A stretch of 64,000 nucleotides of DNA from Zygaena filipendulae (taxonomy: Eukaryota; Arthropoda; Insecta; Lepidoptera; Zygaenidae). Shown here piece after piece: positions 1-12,900 of this stretch (positions are counted from its first letter, which is position 1; every line of letters starts with the position of its first letter). The position numbers and the translations under genes were made by a program. A model generated the notes under the pieces. The model was not told the origin of the DNA, did not search any database, and was given only the letters and a program-made list of their open reading frames with translations. The stretch lies in contig OU015649.1 in the NCBI GenBank assembly GCA_907165275.2, positions 1,642,001 to 1,706,000 of the forward strand, written 5' to 3'.

Positions 1-47
1 CAAACATCCAAACATCCAAACATCCACACTTTAATCACATCTATCTT

Positions 48-235
48 AATAATATATATAAATCACGTGTCACGTTGTTTGTCCGCGATGGACTCCGAAA
101 CTACTGAATCGACCATGATGGAATTTGGTCACTATGTTGTATTTGGTCCAACTTAAGAGATAGGATAGTTTTTATCCCTGAATTTCCGCGGGAACTCCGA
201 AATTAACGCGGATAAAATCGCGGGGGACAGCTAGT
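48..235 (+). mobile_element. Helitron-like element
   Basis: Ends GCGGGGGACAGCTAGT. Contains TCACGTGTCACGTTGTTTGT and CGCGATGGACTCCGAAACTA. Nearly identical to the inverted copy at 18036-18228. Confidence 0.75.
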
Positions 236-395
236 AGTATAATAAAAATGAATCGCCAAATGTGTTGCTAAGCGCGTAACTTCCAAACGACTGCACCAAA
301 TTGGATATTTGTTTTTTTTTGTGTTCGTTATTATCAGAACAAGGTTTATATAAAAGAAGTTTGGAGTTCCCGCGGGAATTCCTAAACTCACGCGG

Positions 396-538
396 GTGAA
401 TCTCCGAAACGGTTGGACCGATATTGACGGGAGTTTCACTGCTAATTAGCTGATTTTATAAGGAGTATATTAGGCTACTTTGGACCTCCTGCGGGAATTC
501 CGCAACTCACGCGTGTGAAACCGCGGGGCACAGCTAGT
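396..538 (+). mobile_element. Helitron-like fragment
   Basis: TCTCCGAAACGGTTGGACCG through TGAAACCGCGGGGCACAGCT and AGT. Confidence 0.7.
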
Positions 539-540
539 TT

Positions 541-1264
541 ATAATATTAATAGGAAGTAGGACTAGTAGGATTATGCAACGATGGTAACTACCGTTATTA
601 AATACTGGTACAACGTCAACATCCGAATGTATTAATAAGCTCATCGAGGAACAAACACCGGAACATCGTTCATGTGGTAGGTAGGTACTTGTGCCGTATC
701 TAGTTATATTTGGAGCCGCCACCCTGCTCGACAGGGCGAGTAGAGATGGATGGGATCACAAAAAACATTTGTCTGTTAAAAAACTATGCCGTTTATGGAA
801 TGCAGTAATAATAATCGGAATTGAATACCTTTCCTTCGAGCTTCGTAGGTACCTCGATCTAGAATCTATGAAATATGTCCTCTCAGTCTCAGCAAGAACG
901 AATGAAAAAACATAGGTAGCGTTCCACAAATCTATACTCTATAGTAATTACTCTTCCATTGCAATAAGTTCCTTTCTAAATTTTTTTCAGTAATCGCCGT
1001 AATTATGCTTTTTTTTATCTACACGGGATCGAATCATAATTGAGGAGATTCGTAGAATAGAAAGACAATAAACAAATTCGAGTCTACGGCCGTTGGGGCA
1101 CAAATGAAACATATAGAAATGTAGGTACTAAAGCCATTTACGTATTTACCTACTAAGGTTGTTTTTGAAATTCACTGTACGGGGATTTTTTGGAGAAAAC
1201 ACCTTTGGGATGCCGGCAAAGTTTTGGGAACTTATGAACTCACCGAATATAATAGGGATGTGGA
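541..1264. other. No gene recognised
   Basis: AT-rich sequence between repeat copies. The short frames here (534-722 minus, 691-915 plus) show no known motif. Confidence 0.5.
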
Positions 1265-1570
1265 GTACTTTTGAAAATCAAAATTCTAAGTAGTCCGTCA
1301 GTTAGAAAATAAAAAAACAATAGACACGTATTTTTTGCTTTTTCAAATAAATTAAAATATACAGAGATAAAGCGCATTAAAGTTTAGGATGAGGAGGTCG
1401 TGACGTCACTAACCACAAAACCGCCATACAAACTGTCAGAATAATGACTTCACGCGAAATTTCAACTCAATATATCGCCGTTATTTTTTGATTACGTAAA
1501 AAAAGAAAAAATACGTGTCCAATATTTTTTAATAATCTACAAGACGGCCTAAAAAATAAAAATTAGTCAA
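1265..1570 (+). mobile_element. MITE A copy, about 300 bp, with TGACGTCA
   Basis: Ends are imperfect inverted repeats: AGTCCGTCAGTTAG with TAGACACGTATTTTTTGC on the left, and AAAAATACGTGTCC with CTACAAGACGGCCT on the right. The centre holds GTGACGTCACTAACC. Five more copies lie in the window. Confidence 0.8.
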
Positions 1571-1684
1571 CATGCCCATTGTTGCGCGGCCTTAATTGCC
1601 TATCTGTTTAATATCTTCGTTTCTGTGGGATAAACCACGAACTTTTGTTGCTCAGTGTAGGTATCACCGTGTCAGTAATATTAA

Positions 1685-2035
1685 TCTGGGGGCACGGTAG
1701 TACCCCCGCCAAGACGAGCCAAGCGAAGCGGACTCTACACCTTAGTTAGAATATGTGGCGTGGCCGTTTCGTCACTTTAAGAACCTTTGTATAACAGAAA
1801 AGTATAACAGTGGGTAAATTTTTCACCTTAAGCTCATGTGAATGGAGCGAAATGGCCAAGCCACATATTCTGACTAAGGTTTAGAGTTTGAGAAGTTAGG
1901 CCTTGTAGAGTTAGGGTGTGTAGAGTTATAAGCTTAGCTCTACATGAGATCTGATAACTTTTTGACAGTGCCCGGTCATATGGACTCGTCTTGGCATCAT
2001 TTTACATGAACATGTTTTTGGTGGGATAATAATTA
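1685..2035 (+). repeat. Dispersed repeat with internal inverted arms
   Basis: CTACACCTTAGTTAGAATAT (1735) and its near complement at 1855-1888 form a hairpin. The right half matches 39960-40195 inverted (CATATTCTGACTAAGG; AGATCTGATAACTTTTTGAC). Confidence 0.75.
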
Positions 2036-2419
2036 CAAGATATGAGATGAAACAGAGACAAGACGAGACGAGCATAATTCGGGCTGTTTATGATGAACAC
2101 GAAAAAGTTTACGTTATCGTCGGTCGGTGCGTTTCGTGGAAAACGCACTCACATATTGTGTGGAATTGACGTGGAATACGTACCTATACTTCTTGATATT
2201 CACCAGAGTTGTTATTGCCTCGTGCCACTATGAGATGAAATCCCGTGGTGCCTACTTTTTTCGTTTAAGATTTCTTTTGATCTTTGAAAATATCACCCTT
2301 TAATATGTAAGTGCAACTGTTAGTACCATATTGGTCCAGCTCTTCTCATTGATGCGCTCACCAACGAACAGCATTTTGTAATTTATATACGGTTGGTACA
2401 AAGATTATCTATTAAAAAC

Positions 2420-2588
2420 TGCTTCGTTAATCGTCGCGCGCTCTTATGTCCAAACGGCTCAACCGAAGATCATGAAATTTTGCACACACGTTGTGTAGAG
2501 GTACAGAGAGTATAGGGTACTTTTATCCCGGAACTCCCGCGGGAACTGCGAAATTAACGGGGGCGAAATCGCGGGGAAGAGTTAGTAG
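2420..2588 (+). mobile_element. Helitron-like fragment
   Basis: CAAACGGCTCAACCGAAGAT, AACTCCCGCGGGAACTGCGA, then GCGGGGAAGAGTTAGT, a decayed CTAGT end. Confidence 0.65.
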
Positions 2589-3294
2589 ATATATTTTATT
2601 TACGAGTAGATATAACAATAAATAAATAAATAAATAATTTAAATAAGGTACATACTTACATTTGATTAGAAAATCCAAAGCAGTACTTAGGCACCAAACG
2701 TATCTAACAAAATATCATCGTTAGGCAAGCGAATGACTCATAATCCCCAAGGTCGGTGTATTTAGAGAAATCGCTCCACATCCGAAATAATGAGTAACAA
2801 ACAAAATGTCTTTCTTCTTCCGCTTGCAAAAATAAATTCAGTGCCAAAATATTTACATTATTAGGTAATAATTGCTACTTATTTACTATCTACACTCAGA
2901 CCAAATAAAAATCTGTTTATCTACATAGATTCTTGTTGTTGCAGTTTTTGTAAACGTGTGTGTAATTGTGACACTGTCTGTCTTGTCGAAAAAAGTATTT
3001 TCAATTTCAATTTGCCAAAAACTCCCTTTTTGACTCTACATCTCATGTTATTATAGTAGAGATAATACTAACCATTATCAACTGATCGATCGAAAAGCTC
3101 ACTGGAGCTGACATTATTAAAGCACATGGCTTTAGTTCTGTTAACTCTAGAGGTGAAATTGCAATGAAACAATGAAGTTAAAATAGCCATAAAATAGGAT
3201 GTGTGTGGGTTAATGTGTGTGTCTTATTCAATATGACCATAACACACTGCGTCAAGACCCCGCTAAAACTGTCTTTTCCTAGTAATCAAAAGTT

Positions 3295-3460
3295 TTCTCA
3301 AAAAACATACATTGACAACGTTTCTTATGGCTTATAGAATAAAATAATTTCTAAAATTTTGGCACCTAGAAACTTTTGGAAATGCGTTTTTGGGACGCGC
3401 GTTACGGGCAAGGAATGTTGTTGGTCTTAGTGAATAAGGGCCGAGTTGTCATTTACACAA
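3295..3460 (-). mobile_element. MITE B fragment
   Basis: Contains GCGTTTTTGGGACGCGCG, TTACGGGCAAGGAATGTTG and AGTGAATAAGGGCC, the complement of the terminus seen at 47945, 48373 and 19262. Confidence 0.75.
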
Positions 3461-3639
3461 TGAACAATTTTATTGTGTTTGTCGCAAGTTTATTACTATT
3501 ATATCAGCTGTTCTCTAGACATATAAATAAACTTTAAGTGTACCTATGTTTGTAATTTTAAATTAACAGCTTTTCAATAAATGCATGCGAAAGTAGGTAT
3601 ACGGTAGGTACTTACATCAAAAAATCTATTTTGATTTTT

Positions 3640-3824
3640 TTTCTCTGTGTCTATCTGTCTGTTTGTTGCGGCTAATCTCTGAAACGGCTGGACCGATTTT
3701 AACGGGACTATCACTGGCATCAGATAGCTGATGTTATAAGGAGTAACTGAGACTACTTTTTATCCCGAAATTGCCGCGGGATCTCTGAAATTAACGTGGG
3801 TGAAACCGCGGGGCCCCGTTAGTA
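3640..3824 (+). mobile_element. Helitron-like element upstream of TRIM45 first visible exon
   Basis: CTGAAACGGCTGGACCGATT, TTATCCCGAAATTGCCGCGG, TGAAACCGCGGGGCCCCGTT. Confidence 0.7.
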
Positions 3825-3977
3825 TTCAATAAATAATGTATTAGATGTCTGGTACTTACCTACAAGTTTCGCTTTATTTAGGACTCCCATCCCCAACTAG
3901 CGAGCAGAAATTTAGCAATATCCATTTCACAGAGTCTTGTCACTTATATGTCTTCTATACCTACGGTCTACGGACAG

Positions 3978-6900
3978 GATCGATTCCGCTCGACCCCGGC
4001 GAGGCCAGGTCCCCATCCGGCGCCGGGTCAGCAGGCTCGGGGTACGAGAGCGACGCACATTCCAGCTCCGACGCCAGCTGGGAGCAGAAACCTCACAAAT
4101 ATGGCTTCTTCACTAGAAAGGTATCATTGTTTAAAAAAACCACAGGTTCTCAATCAGTCCATTCTTCTTTTCTTTCGTTCTTTTCTTATTTTTATTTTCT
4201 TTCTTTTCTTTTTTGCTTCCCGCCGTCTATACGCTTAGATCTTTTAAACTACCTACGCAACGGATTTTAATGCGGTTTTCGTCGATTGATTCAAGTGTAC
4301 GTATCCTGTAATTCCCGTAGGAACTCCAAAATTTCCGCGAAAACCGCAGGGGGCAGCTAGTTCTTTCATAATCCCCAGATATCGGGCGAGAGCGTGCAGT
4401 ACCTGCTGTGCCCGACGTGCGGGCAGGAGACCCCGCTGCCGCCGGGCGGCGTGCTGGGGCTGCCCCTCAACCGCGTGCTGCTGAGGAAGATGGCGGCGCA
4501 CCACGGGGGAGACTGCACTAGCGTGCTCTGCGACCTGTGCAGCAGCGACGCCAAGGTGAGCAGACGCGGTTCCAGTCCCCAAAATACTATAGTGGTCAAG
4601 GCCGTCGACGACCAGCCCATTGCGAGTCGGCCTACAAACTCACATACAAACCTCCCAACTGAAATACGAGTAAGTTGAGTACCTCCGGATGTTGACAAGA
4701 CTTTCACGTTTCATTTCTAGGACAGGTATTGCCCTTTTTTATTACGACTACCTCTTACAAGTAGTATTTTGCTGGCGCCGCTTGCAGTTTGGAAACCCTG
4801 GGCTTGGAATAGGTAGGTACCTAATAAATAATTTGTTTGTATAATATACTGTAGTAGTGCTCCAAAAAGTACAAGCTGTACTATTAAATTAATATAGCCA
4901 CACACATAGGTATAGATAGGTTCCACAGAGCAAATAAATTAACTAGAGAGGACATGTAGGCGTAAGGCGGGGCAGGCGCGCCACTGTTGCAAAGGAAGTT
5001 AGAGCAAATGCTGTAACTTGCCCAAAACCTTTTTGCTGCCATGCCATCCCAATTATATTTACCACAATATTCCCAAAACTGTGAATTTTGACTAATTAAA
5101 AACATAACCATAAAGCGTTTACCTTTATTTCTTTACGTTAATGAATGTTTTAGTGCATGATGAATGGTTTTTGTGTGCGAAAATCACCCGGCGACACTGG
5201 ATCTGTTTTTATACTAAATTAAGTTGATGTCCCTTCTATCTGTTATATCATGTTTTGTGATAGGTAGGTACCTATAGGATTTTTCAAAAGCATGATCATC
5301 TATCAAATTTAGAAATATTTTAGGCAATAAACTGAACACTGACGTCATAGCGGATGTTTCTCCCAATGAGATTAGGTACATACCTACAATACGACGAGTG
5401 ATTGAATATTTTAAAAATAAAATCCTACAAACACGTGCGGCTTACGTTGCCGCGTTGCAGAGCGCAACTCAACCGCATCAAATTCGCATCGACATGACGC
5501 GTGACTCGTGAGTCGTACAAATGTACGCAACACTAGAGATTTACAAGAAATCCCATTTGTTTTGTCACGCAGCATTGATAAAGTAACATTATCAAATCAC
5601 TAAGTAAGCACCTATAGATACTATGTTATACCTCTACCGATAGGACTCCCTCGGGAACTCTAAAAAGTGACTCATAAAATTCATGATGATTCTACGACAC
5701 TCAGGGATAAGCTTCCTAGCAGGGAAAGATTTTTCAAATTCGCTTCAGTAGTTCCAGAGACTACCCTTACATCCAAACAAACCCACAGACTAACAGCGAG
5801 TAGTGCTCAAATTTGATACAGCAAAAGACGTTGTTTAATGTGATTTTATTGCAATATGTTCATGGGAAAGAAGATCACCTTTTTTCGAGGCATCACGTAG
5901 CGTTGTGGGATCTCATATAATATATTGTATATAATCCCCGGTTGGTTCACAATTGGTTCCAGATTCAATTTCCTAATCTGTGGTACCATGGATCCTGGTT
6001 GGTATTAATTCAACTCGCTCAACCGATGAGCGAAGGTTAACGCCTCAATACACAATTTGGCGTTGTCAATCAATCAATTATAGGCGGAGAGCCGGTGCGG
6101 CAAATGCCTCGTGAGCGTTTGCACGTCGTGCGGCGCCGCCCACACCCGGCAGAAGAGCTCGCGGCACTCCTTGATGCCGCTGGACCCAACTCCCGTCCAG
6201 TACTGCGACTTGCATCCCACTTGCGAACTCAACGTGTACTGCGCCACCTGCCAACAGGTACTTGCTCCTAGAAGACAAACTATAATTTTTATCGCTATAA
6301 AAAACTAAGGAACGTGTCGTCATGTCACGTGGTCACGGAAATTAAACTTTTAATTTGACGATTTATATTCGACGATAGTTTTATTGTTCAATTCATATTT
6401 GTTTTTTGATTGTATTTTTATAATAAATTTCCTTTTTGTTTATTTATTTCTTCTATAAATCTTATCTTTTTATCCCTATCTTTCTGAGTTTTGACTGTAT
6501 TTTACTCTCTATCAGGTACCTTTTTTTCTTGTCTATCTATATACCTGTACACTTATATATGTATATGTTTTATAATTTTTTTTCACGAACAAAAAGCCCC
6601 AAGTCTAGAGGTGTACATTGTACGTGAGGTAGCTAGAGGTGTGCGGTCGCAGGTGGTGTGCCGCGACTGCTGCCTGGTGTCGCACGCGGGGCACGCGCTG
6701 GCGCACGCGGCGCGCGCGGCCGCCGAGCGCGTGCGGCTGCTGCGCGACGCGGCCCGGCGCGCCGCCGCCGTGCCCGACAACGTGCGCATCGCGCGCGCCG
6801 CGCTGCAGCACGCCGCCACCGACGCCGATGTGAGATGATGATGATAAATAACAATACACCAGAAGAATTTATTGAATTAACGACTGCTAAATTAAAAAAA

Positions 6901-9900
6901 AAAACTAAAACAATGGTTGCAATCTCAAATTTATTAAAGTGGGCAAGACTTACTGGACAGAAAAGTTGATTTTTTATTTGTATTTGTTAATTTCTTCATT
7001 GACATCAACGTTCCGAAATTCAGTATTGTATTTTTACATATGAATTAAGTTGCATGTCACTCAATGACTAGACATTAGATAGAATTTGAATCATTATTAC
7101 ATAACAATATCCAGAGAGAAGGTAATCACTACGTTTTAGTCGCCACCTTTTTTTGGGATTTTTTTTCTGAAAAAAGATGCCAAAATATAGGTAGGTTCTT
7201 AGTAGGTAGGTACTTTTGAGAAATACAGGAAAAAAATTACATATTTATTTTTAATCAATGAATCCAGGGGCGGATCCAGGGGGGGGGCACTGGGGGCAAT
7301 TGCCCCCCCTGAAGACCTAAATAGGTACCTACTTTAATTAGACCTTAGAAAAATCTTCGCAAGGTTGTGGCTTTTCACCAAAGTTTCATCGTAATTTGAA
7401 TAGAAATATACGAATGAACCTGAATGAACGAACAAATATTTATTTTTAAAACTCTATAAATTATTAGTTCGTAACGAACCCCTATGGAAGTTCGTATCTA
7501 TTATTGTAAAACAAACACAAAATCTGTCAATTCTTTCTCGTTAAAACAAATTTTCTGGTTTGAAACTACGTGCCGTATGGTATATTTCTCATTTAAAAGG
7601 AGAAGTTTCTGCGTTTGGCTGTATATATGTTTTTACAATTATCCTTATATATGTAGTTTCTCTATCCCTTTTCTTTAACTTCATCCAACATCCTTGAGAC
7701 TTGGAAGTAAGCTATTGTGATTTCACTTCCCAAAACTAGTTGGTACCTAACTCTTCTACTTTTTTCCACGTTCAAAGCAAATCTATCCATATTATTTATT
7801 TATATTATGTTATATGTAACTGACGAACTAAATGGAATTAATAGGATTTCGATTTTTATTCCCCGTCATATTGTACCTCTGTGCTCAAAAAATAGTCGGC
7901 GACTTTTATCACGTGCGGTGCGCGATGAATTCGGATTTGGAAAAAAATTTGGGCAAATTTCCAAAATTTATCAAATTTTTCTTCTGTTGACTGTAAATTT
8001 TAAAATCTTCTATGGTCAAAAACATCTTTTTGTTTCAATAGTACCTATTTTTCCGTATCTCGTCATATGGACGAAAATTATTCACTTCTCTGAGTTTTCT
8101 GCGTTATTTCCCAAATTTTCTCCTCATTTTACTAATCCAAGGAGTAACCTTCTCCTTTTTGTTTACGCCGATGTGTGCTGTATGAATCTGACAGAAGAGT
8201 AAGTGAAATTGAAAAAACTTTATTTGACACAACACAAAGATTTACAGCATACGTAAACAACAACTAGACATAGTAACGCGATAAGTTGGAGCGGCTGCAA
8301 AATGTGTGTGCTTTACATATTCGCCAGGCGCACTACACATATTCTTTGTACCATCTTTAAAGTGCTGAGGGATCCCAAATCACCGACTTACTTCAAAGAA
8401 AGTTTCAGATTGCTTTATGTCGGTCGTGAAGCTACGTCAGGTAGTTAGGTAGTTCTTTGTTCTTCTGGTCACGAAACACGTTTTTATCACATCACATGTG
8501 CACCTCTGATGGTATTTTTCCTCAGTTTAGTAAAAAAATCGCTATTAACCATAACACTTCCCATTATTTTCCTATCACTTTATAGATACAAACCTACAAA
8601 ATTTTAATTTAAAGTTGTTAATTCAGGTCAGATTCGCTGGAACGTAAATTTTTCATTTTTTACTTTTATCTGTTGTAGCTTCCATGTAGATTATTTTATG
8701 CATGAAAGTACAAGTTGAAAATAATGAAATACTAAGAAAACTTTGATTTTACAGAGAATCGTACTCAAAAACTGCTATACCTACCTAAGCTCTATCGTTT
8801 TCGACACCACATTTCTTTTAAATATGAAAAACATAAAACTAAAAAGCTAAAAATAACAAAATACCGACTTAATCCATCAGACAAAAACACATGTAATACT
8901 ATTGTTGGTTTGTGCTACCACTTTTTGATTTAAATTCGGTGCCAAGCCCGCTTACGTCTACCCACTTGGGTTGTTCAGCTCACAACGAACTCGTGGCGGG
9001 ACTGGACTTAGCCCATGTACCTACGCCATATTTGGCTTGTCACCGACTTCAAATAATAATAGTAGTCAAGTGGTAGAATAAACCAATAATAACTACTAGT
9101 ACTGGTATAATAACTACTGGTAATAACTACCAAAAATAAACTTACGTGTATTTTGTCTGTTGGATAAAATCGATATTTTGCTATTTTTAGCTTTTTAGTT
9201 TTGTGTTGTTGGAAGTCAGTTTTAATTTTTTTGTTAAAATTTTGTTTATTTCTTGCTTTCAAGTGAGTCCGTTTGTAATTTATCTAAGTTACAATAGCCT
9301 AATGTCAATTGCTCATCGCCTTTTACAAAATACTGCTTTTACCGACGGGACGACAGGGACGTTGATTGTTGAGGAGTTCTCCTGGTACGTCATCATCAGT
9401 TCCACTTTACCATATACATTGTGACGAGCATAAATTATTTAGGAACCATATTAAAGTTAACGAATCGGAACTCGTGAAATACCTTTTATTGAGTAGTTCC
9501 GATGACCATCTGTGGTCTTCATCATCAGTTTCACTTCTTCAAATTTTGCTTTCCAAAAGCAAATAAACGATTTACTATAAAAAATACAAAAATCGCTATA
9601 GGTGTGTCTGTAATTTTTGAAGAGTTCTCTTGATTTCTCCATGATTCCATCATCAGGTTCTCGATTTGGTGACAATGGGACCAACTTGGGAGTATACCCT
9701 TTCAAACAACAAAATCAGTTTTCTAAATCGGTCCAATCGAAACCCGTGAAATACGTATTATTGTTGAGTAGTTCCGATGAACACTTGTGGTCTTCATGAT
9801 CAGTTCCACTTCTTCAAATTTTGCTTTCCGAAAGCAAATGAACGATTTACTATAAAAAATACCCAAATCGCCTATTATTTTTGAAGAGTTCCCACGATTT

Positions 9901-12900
9901 TCCCAAGATCTTTTGAGGATAATAAAGATTCTTAAACCATAAGATCCCATCATCAGATCCCACTTGGTGGCAATAGGACCTAATTGGGAGTATACGCTTT
10001 CAAACATCGAGTAACATTCGATTCATAACATTCGAGTAATATAAAAAAAAAACATACAGCCGAATGCGTAACATCCTCCTTTTTGGAAGTCGGTTAAAAA
10101 ATCGAGAAACATACACACAGATAATATAATACATACATAAGCTCAATTCAGATGCTCTCAATATGAAGCACTTAAATTTTATTAATGGACTTTTTTGTCT
10201 ATCCTGTTAATTCAAAAAATTTCATGGTGCAACCAAATTGCCCTCCCCTCAACCAAATCCTGGATCCGCCCCTGAATGAATCGGGCAGCATTTATCGACT
10301 AATTTTAATAATGCCAGTTTTAAAGTTGACGTTTAGTCGCCGAGAAACTCCCTGTGCTGGCATTAACAGTGAAATGACAAGGAATTCTTCGTTTTCCCAG
10401 GCGCAAGCGGCCCGCGTGGAAGCGGAAGTGCACGCTTGGGCGGAGCAGTACCGGCGGGCGGTGGAGGCGCACGGGCGCGCGCTGAGCTCGGCGGCGGCGC
10501 GCGCCCGCGCCCGCTACCGGCAGCGCGCCGAGCACGAGGCGCAGCACCTGGACCAGCTGGTCCGGCAGGCCGAGGAGGCGGTCCAGTTCACTGAGGAGGT
10601 GACACATTCACACTGATCTAGATCTACTTAAGATCAACAAAAACAGTTCAATCACTCACAAACTTAACTTTACCTCTTTATATTTAACTCACTCAGCATA
10701 TGCCGGAGGGTTAGTTCCACAGCATATGCTGCAACATGCAAGGAGCAATAAGTTTGACTGCCATTGCTACATTTTATTCTGTTATCTCCACGCACACTCA
10801 GCTGCTGTCGGAGGCGCGTCAGGACGAGGTGCTCTCGCTGAGCGGGCTGGCGCTGCGGCGGCTGGAGCGCGTGTGCGCGGTGCCCGCGCGGCCCGCGCTG
10901 CGCTGCTCGCTGCGGCTGGCGCGCGCCGCTCCCATCCCCGCCCCACCGGGCGGCAGCGAGCCCGCGCTGGTGGGCCGCCTGCTCACGCACGAGCCTGACC
11001 CTGACGCGTGCGTGCTCACCACTGAGGGTGCGTCCGCTCACACACTACCCGCCCGCTCACGCACGAGTCCGACTTGGATGCGTGCGTGCTCACCACCGAC
11101 GGTGCGTCCGCTCACACACTACCCGCCCGCTCACGCACGAGTCCGACTTGGATGCGTGCGTGCTCACCACCGACGGTGCGTCCGCTCACACACTACCCGC
11201 CCGCTCACGCACGAGTCCGACTTGGATGCGTGCGTGCTCACCACCGACGGTGCATCCGCTCACACACTACCCGTCCGCTCACGCACGAGTCCGACTTGGA
11301 TGCGTGCGTGCTCACCACCGACGGTGCGTCCGCTCACACACTACCCGCCCGCTCACGCACGAGTCCGACTTGGATGCGTGCGTGCTCACCACCGACGGTG
11401 CGTCCGCTCACACACTACCCGTCCGCTCACGCACGAGTCCGACTTGGATGCGTGCGTGCTCACCACCGACGGTGCGTCCGCTCACACACAACCCGCCCGC
11501 TCACGCAGGAGTCCGACTTGGATGCGTGCGTGCTCACCACCGACGGTGCGTCCGCTCACACACTACCCGCCCGCTCACGCACGAGTCCGACTTGGATGCG
11601 TGCGTGCTCACCACCGACGGTGCGTCCGCGCACACACTACCCGCCCGCTCACGCACGAGTCCGACTTGGATGCGTGCGTGCTCACCACCGACGGTGCGTC
11701 CGCTCACACACTACCCGTTCGCTCACGCACGAGTCCGACTTGGATGCGTGCGTGCTCACCACCGACGGTGCGTCCGCTCACACACAACCCGCCCGCTCAC
11801 GCAGGAGTCCGACTTGGATGCGTGCGTGCTCACCATCGACGGTGCGTCCGCTCACACACTACCCACCCGCTCACGCCTGACTCGGACGCGTTTAATTTTT
11901 TTTTTAAACATTACTGGTTTGGATAATAGACGAATTACTTTACCAATCAAAAGTATGAAGTTATACTTACGCATAGAATATGCAAATGTTAGTTTGACTA
12001 TTTTTGTCCCGTCAAAACTATTGGGTAAACATATTAAATATGATATAAGTATTATAACACTTTTCATCCACCAGCCTGGTGAAGGTCGTTTTATATTCGT
12101 ATGTTAGATCTTAGACTATCGATTATACCCTTCAGTTCAGTCTTAAATTGTAGCGCTCACCGCAGGTCTCCAAGATCTGCGAGTGGACTGCCAGCACGAG
12201 GCTGTACTGGAACTGCGCGACAGCAGCGGCGAGAGGATCTGGTGCGGCGGGGAACAGGTCAGCTCCTCACATTTCACGCTGATACGAACTTGCCGGTTGT
12301 GATCGATCTTCTATTTCTTCATAAGGACTTTTGCATAGAATGCATTTAGTCAGTTTAATTTGCAGTTTAGAATGAATTTAGTGATTTGACCCGCGATAAT
12401 TTCGCAGTTCCCGCGGGATTTCCGGAATTCAGGAACACTGTAGCATTCTATTGGTAAAAGAATATTCAAAATCGGCTCAGTAGATTACCCCCCTACAACC
12501 TCACGAACTCATAAAACCTCTTTATAATATTTGTATAGATTATATTTTTTATATTTTGGCATACGGTAGCGTACGGTTTGGAACTGAAAACCATGGACGC
12601 ACTATAGTTTGCAAACTCTTTCTCGAATCTTTTGGAGGACACCGAAGAAATCGGTTGGATTTGAAACGTCATAATATCTTCTTGAGCACCTCTTGAGCAC
12701 ATAAAAAACCCCTAATGTGAAAATTATTGAAACAATGACGGAACCGTCATCTTCGATTCCCGCAAAAATATTGTCGCAAAAAAGATACTAATCTTTTGAA
12801 GTTCACTACTATCCCGAATCCGGCCGGAAGGCGGATACTGAATTAATACCGATCCAGTCGAATAGTGAAAACAAGGCCGGATATCCGTTTCATCTCTACT

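Noticed and set aside
6583..6969. Several Ala/Arg-rich frames on both strands
   Set aside because: Shadows of the GC-rich TRIM45 exon at 6653-6829. Only one frame gives the B-box and splices in phase.
7717..8202. hAT transposase candidate inside the 3-kb element
   Set aside because: Translation is low-complexity and hydrophobic from T-rich DNA, with no transposase motifs.
10983..11890. CRISPR-like array
   Set aside because: Whole 74-bp units repeat with no unique spacers, and the window is eukaryotic.
10736..11926. 396-codon open frame read as a separate repeat protein gene
   Set aside because: It is TRIM45 exon 6 running into the minisatellite. All three forward frames are open because the unit lacks stops.
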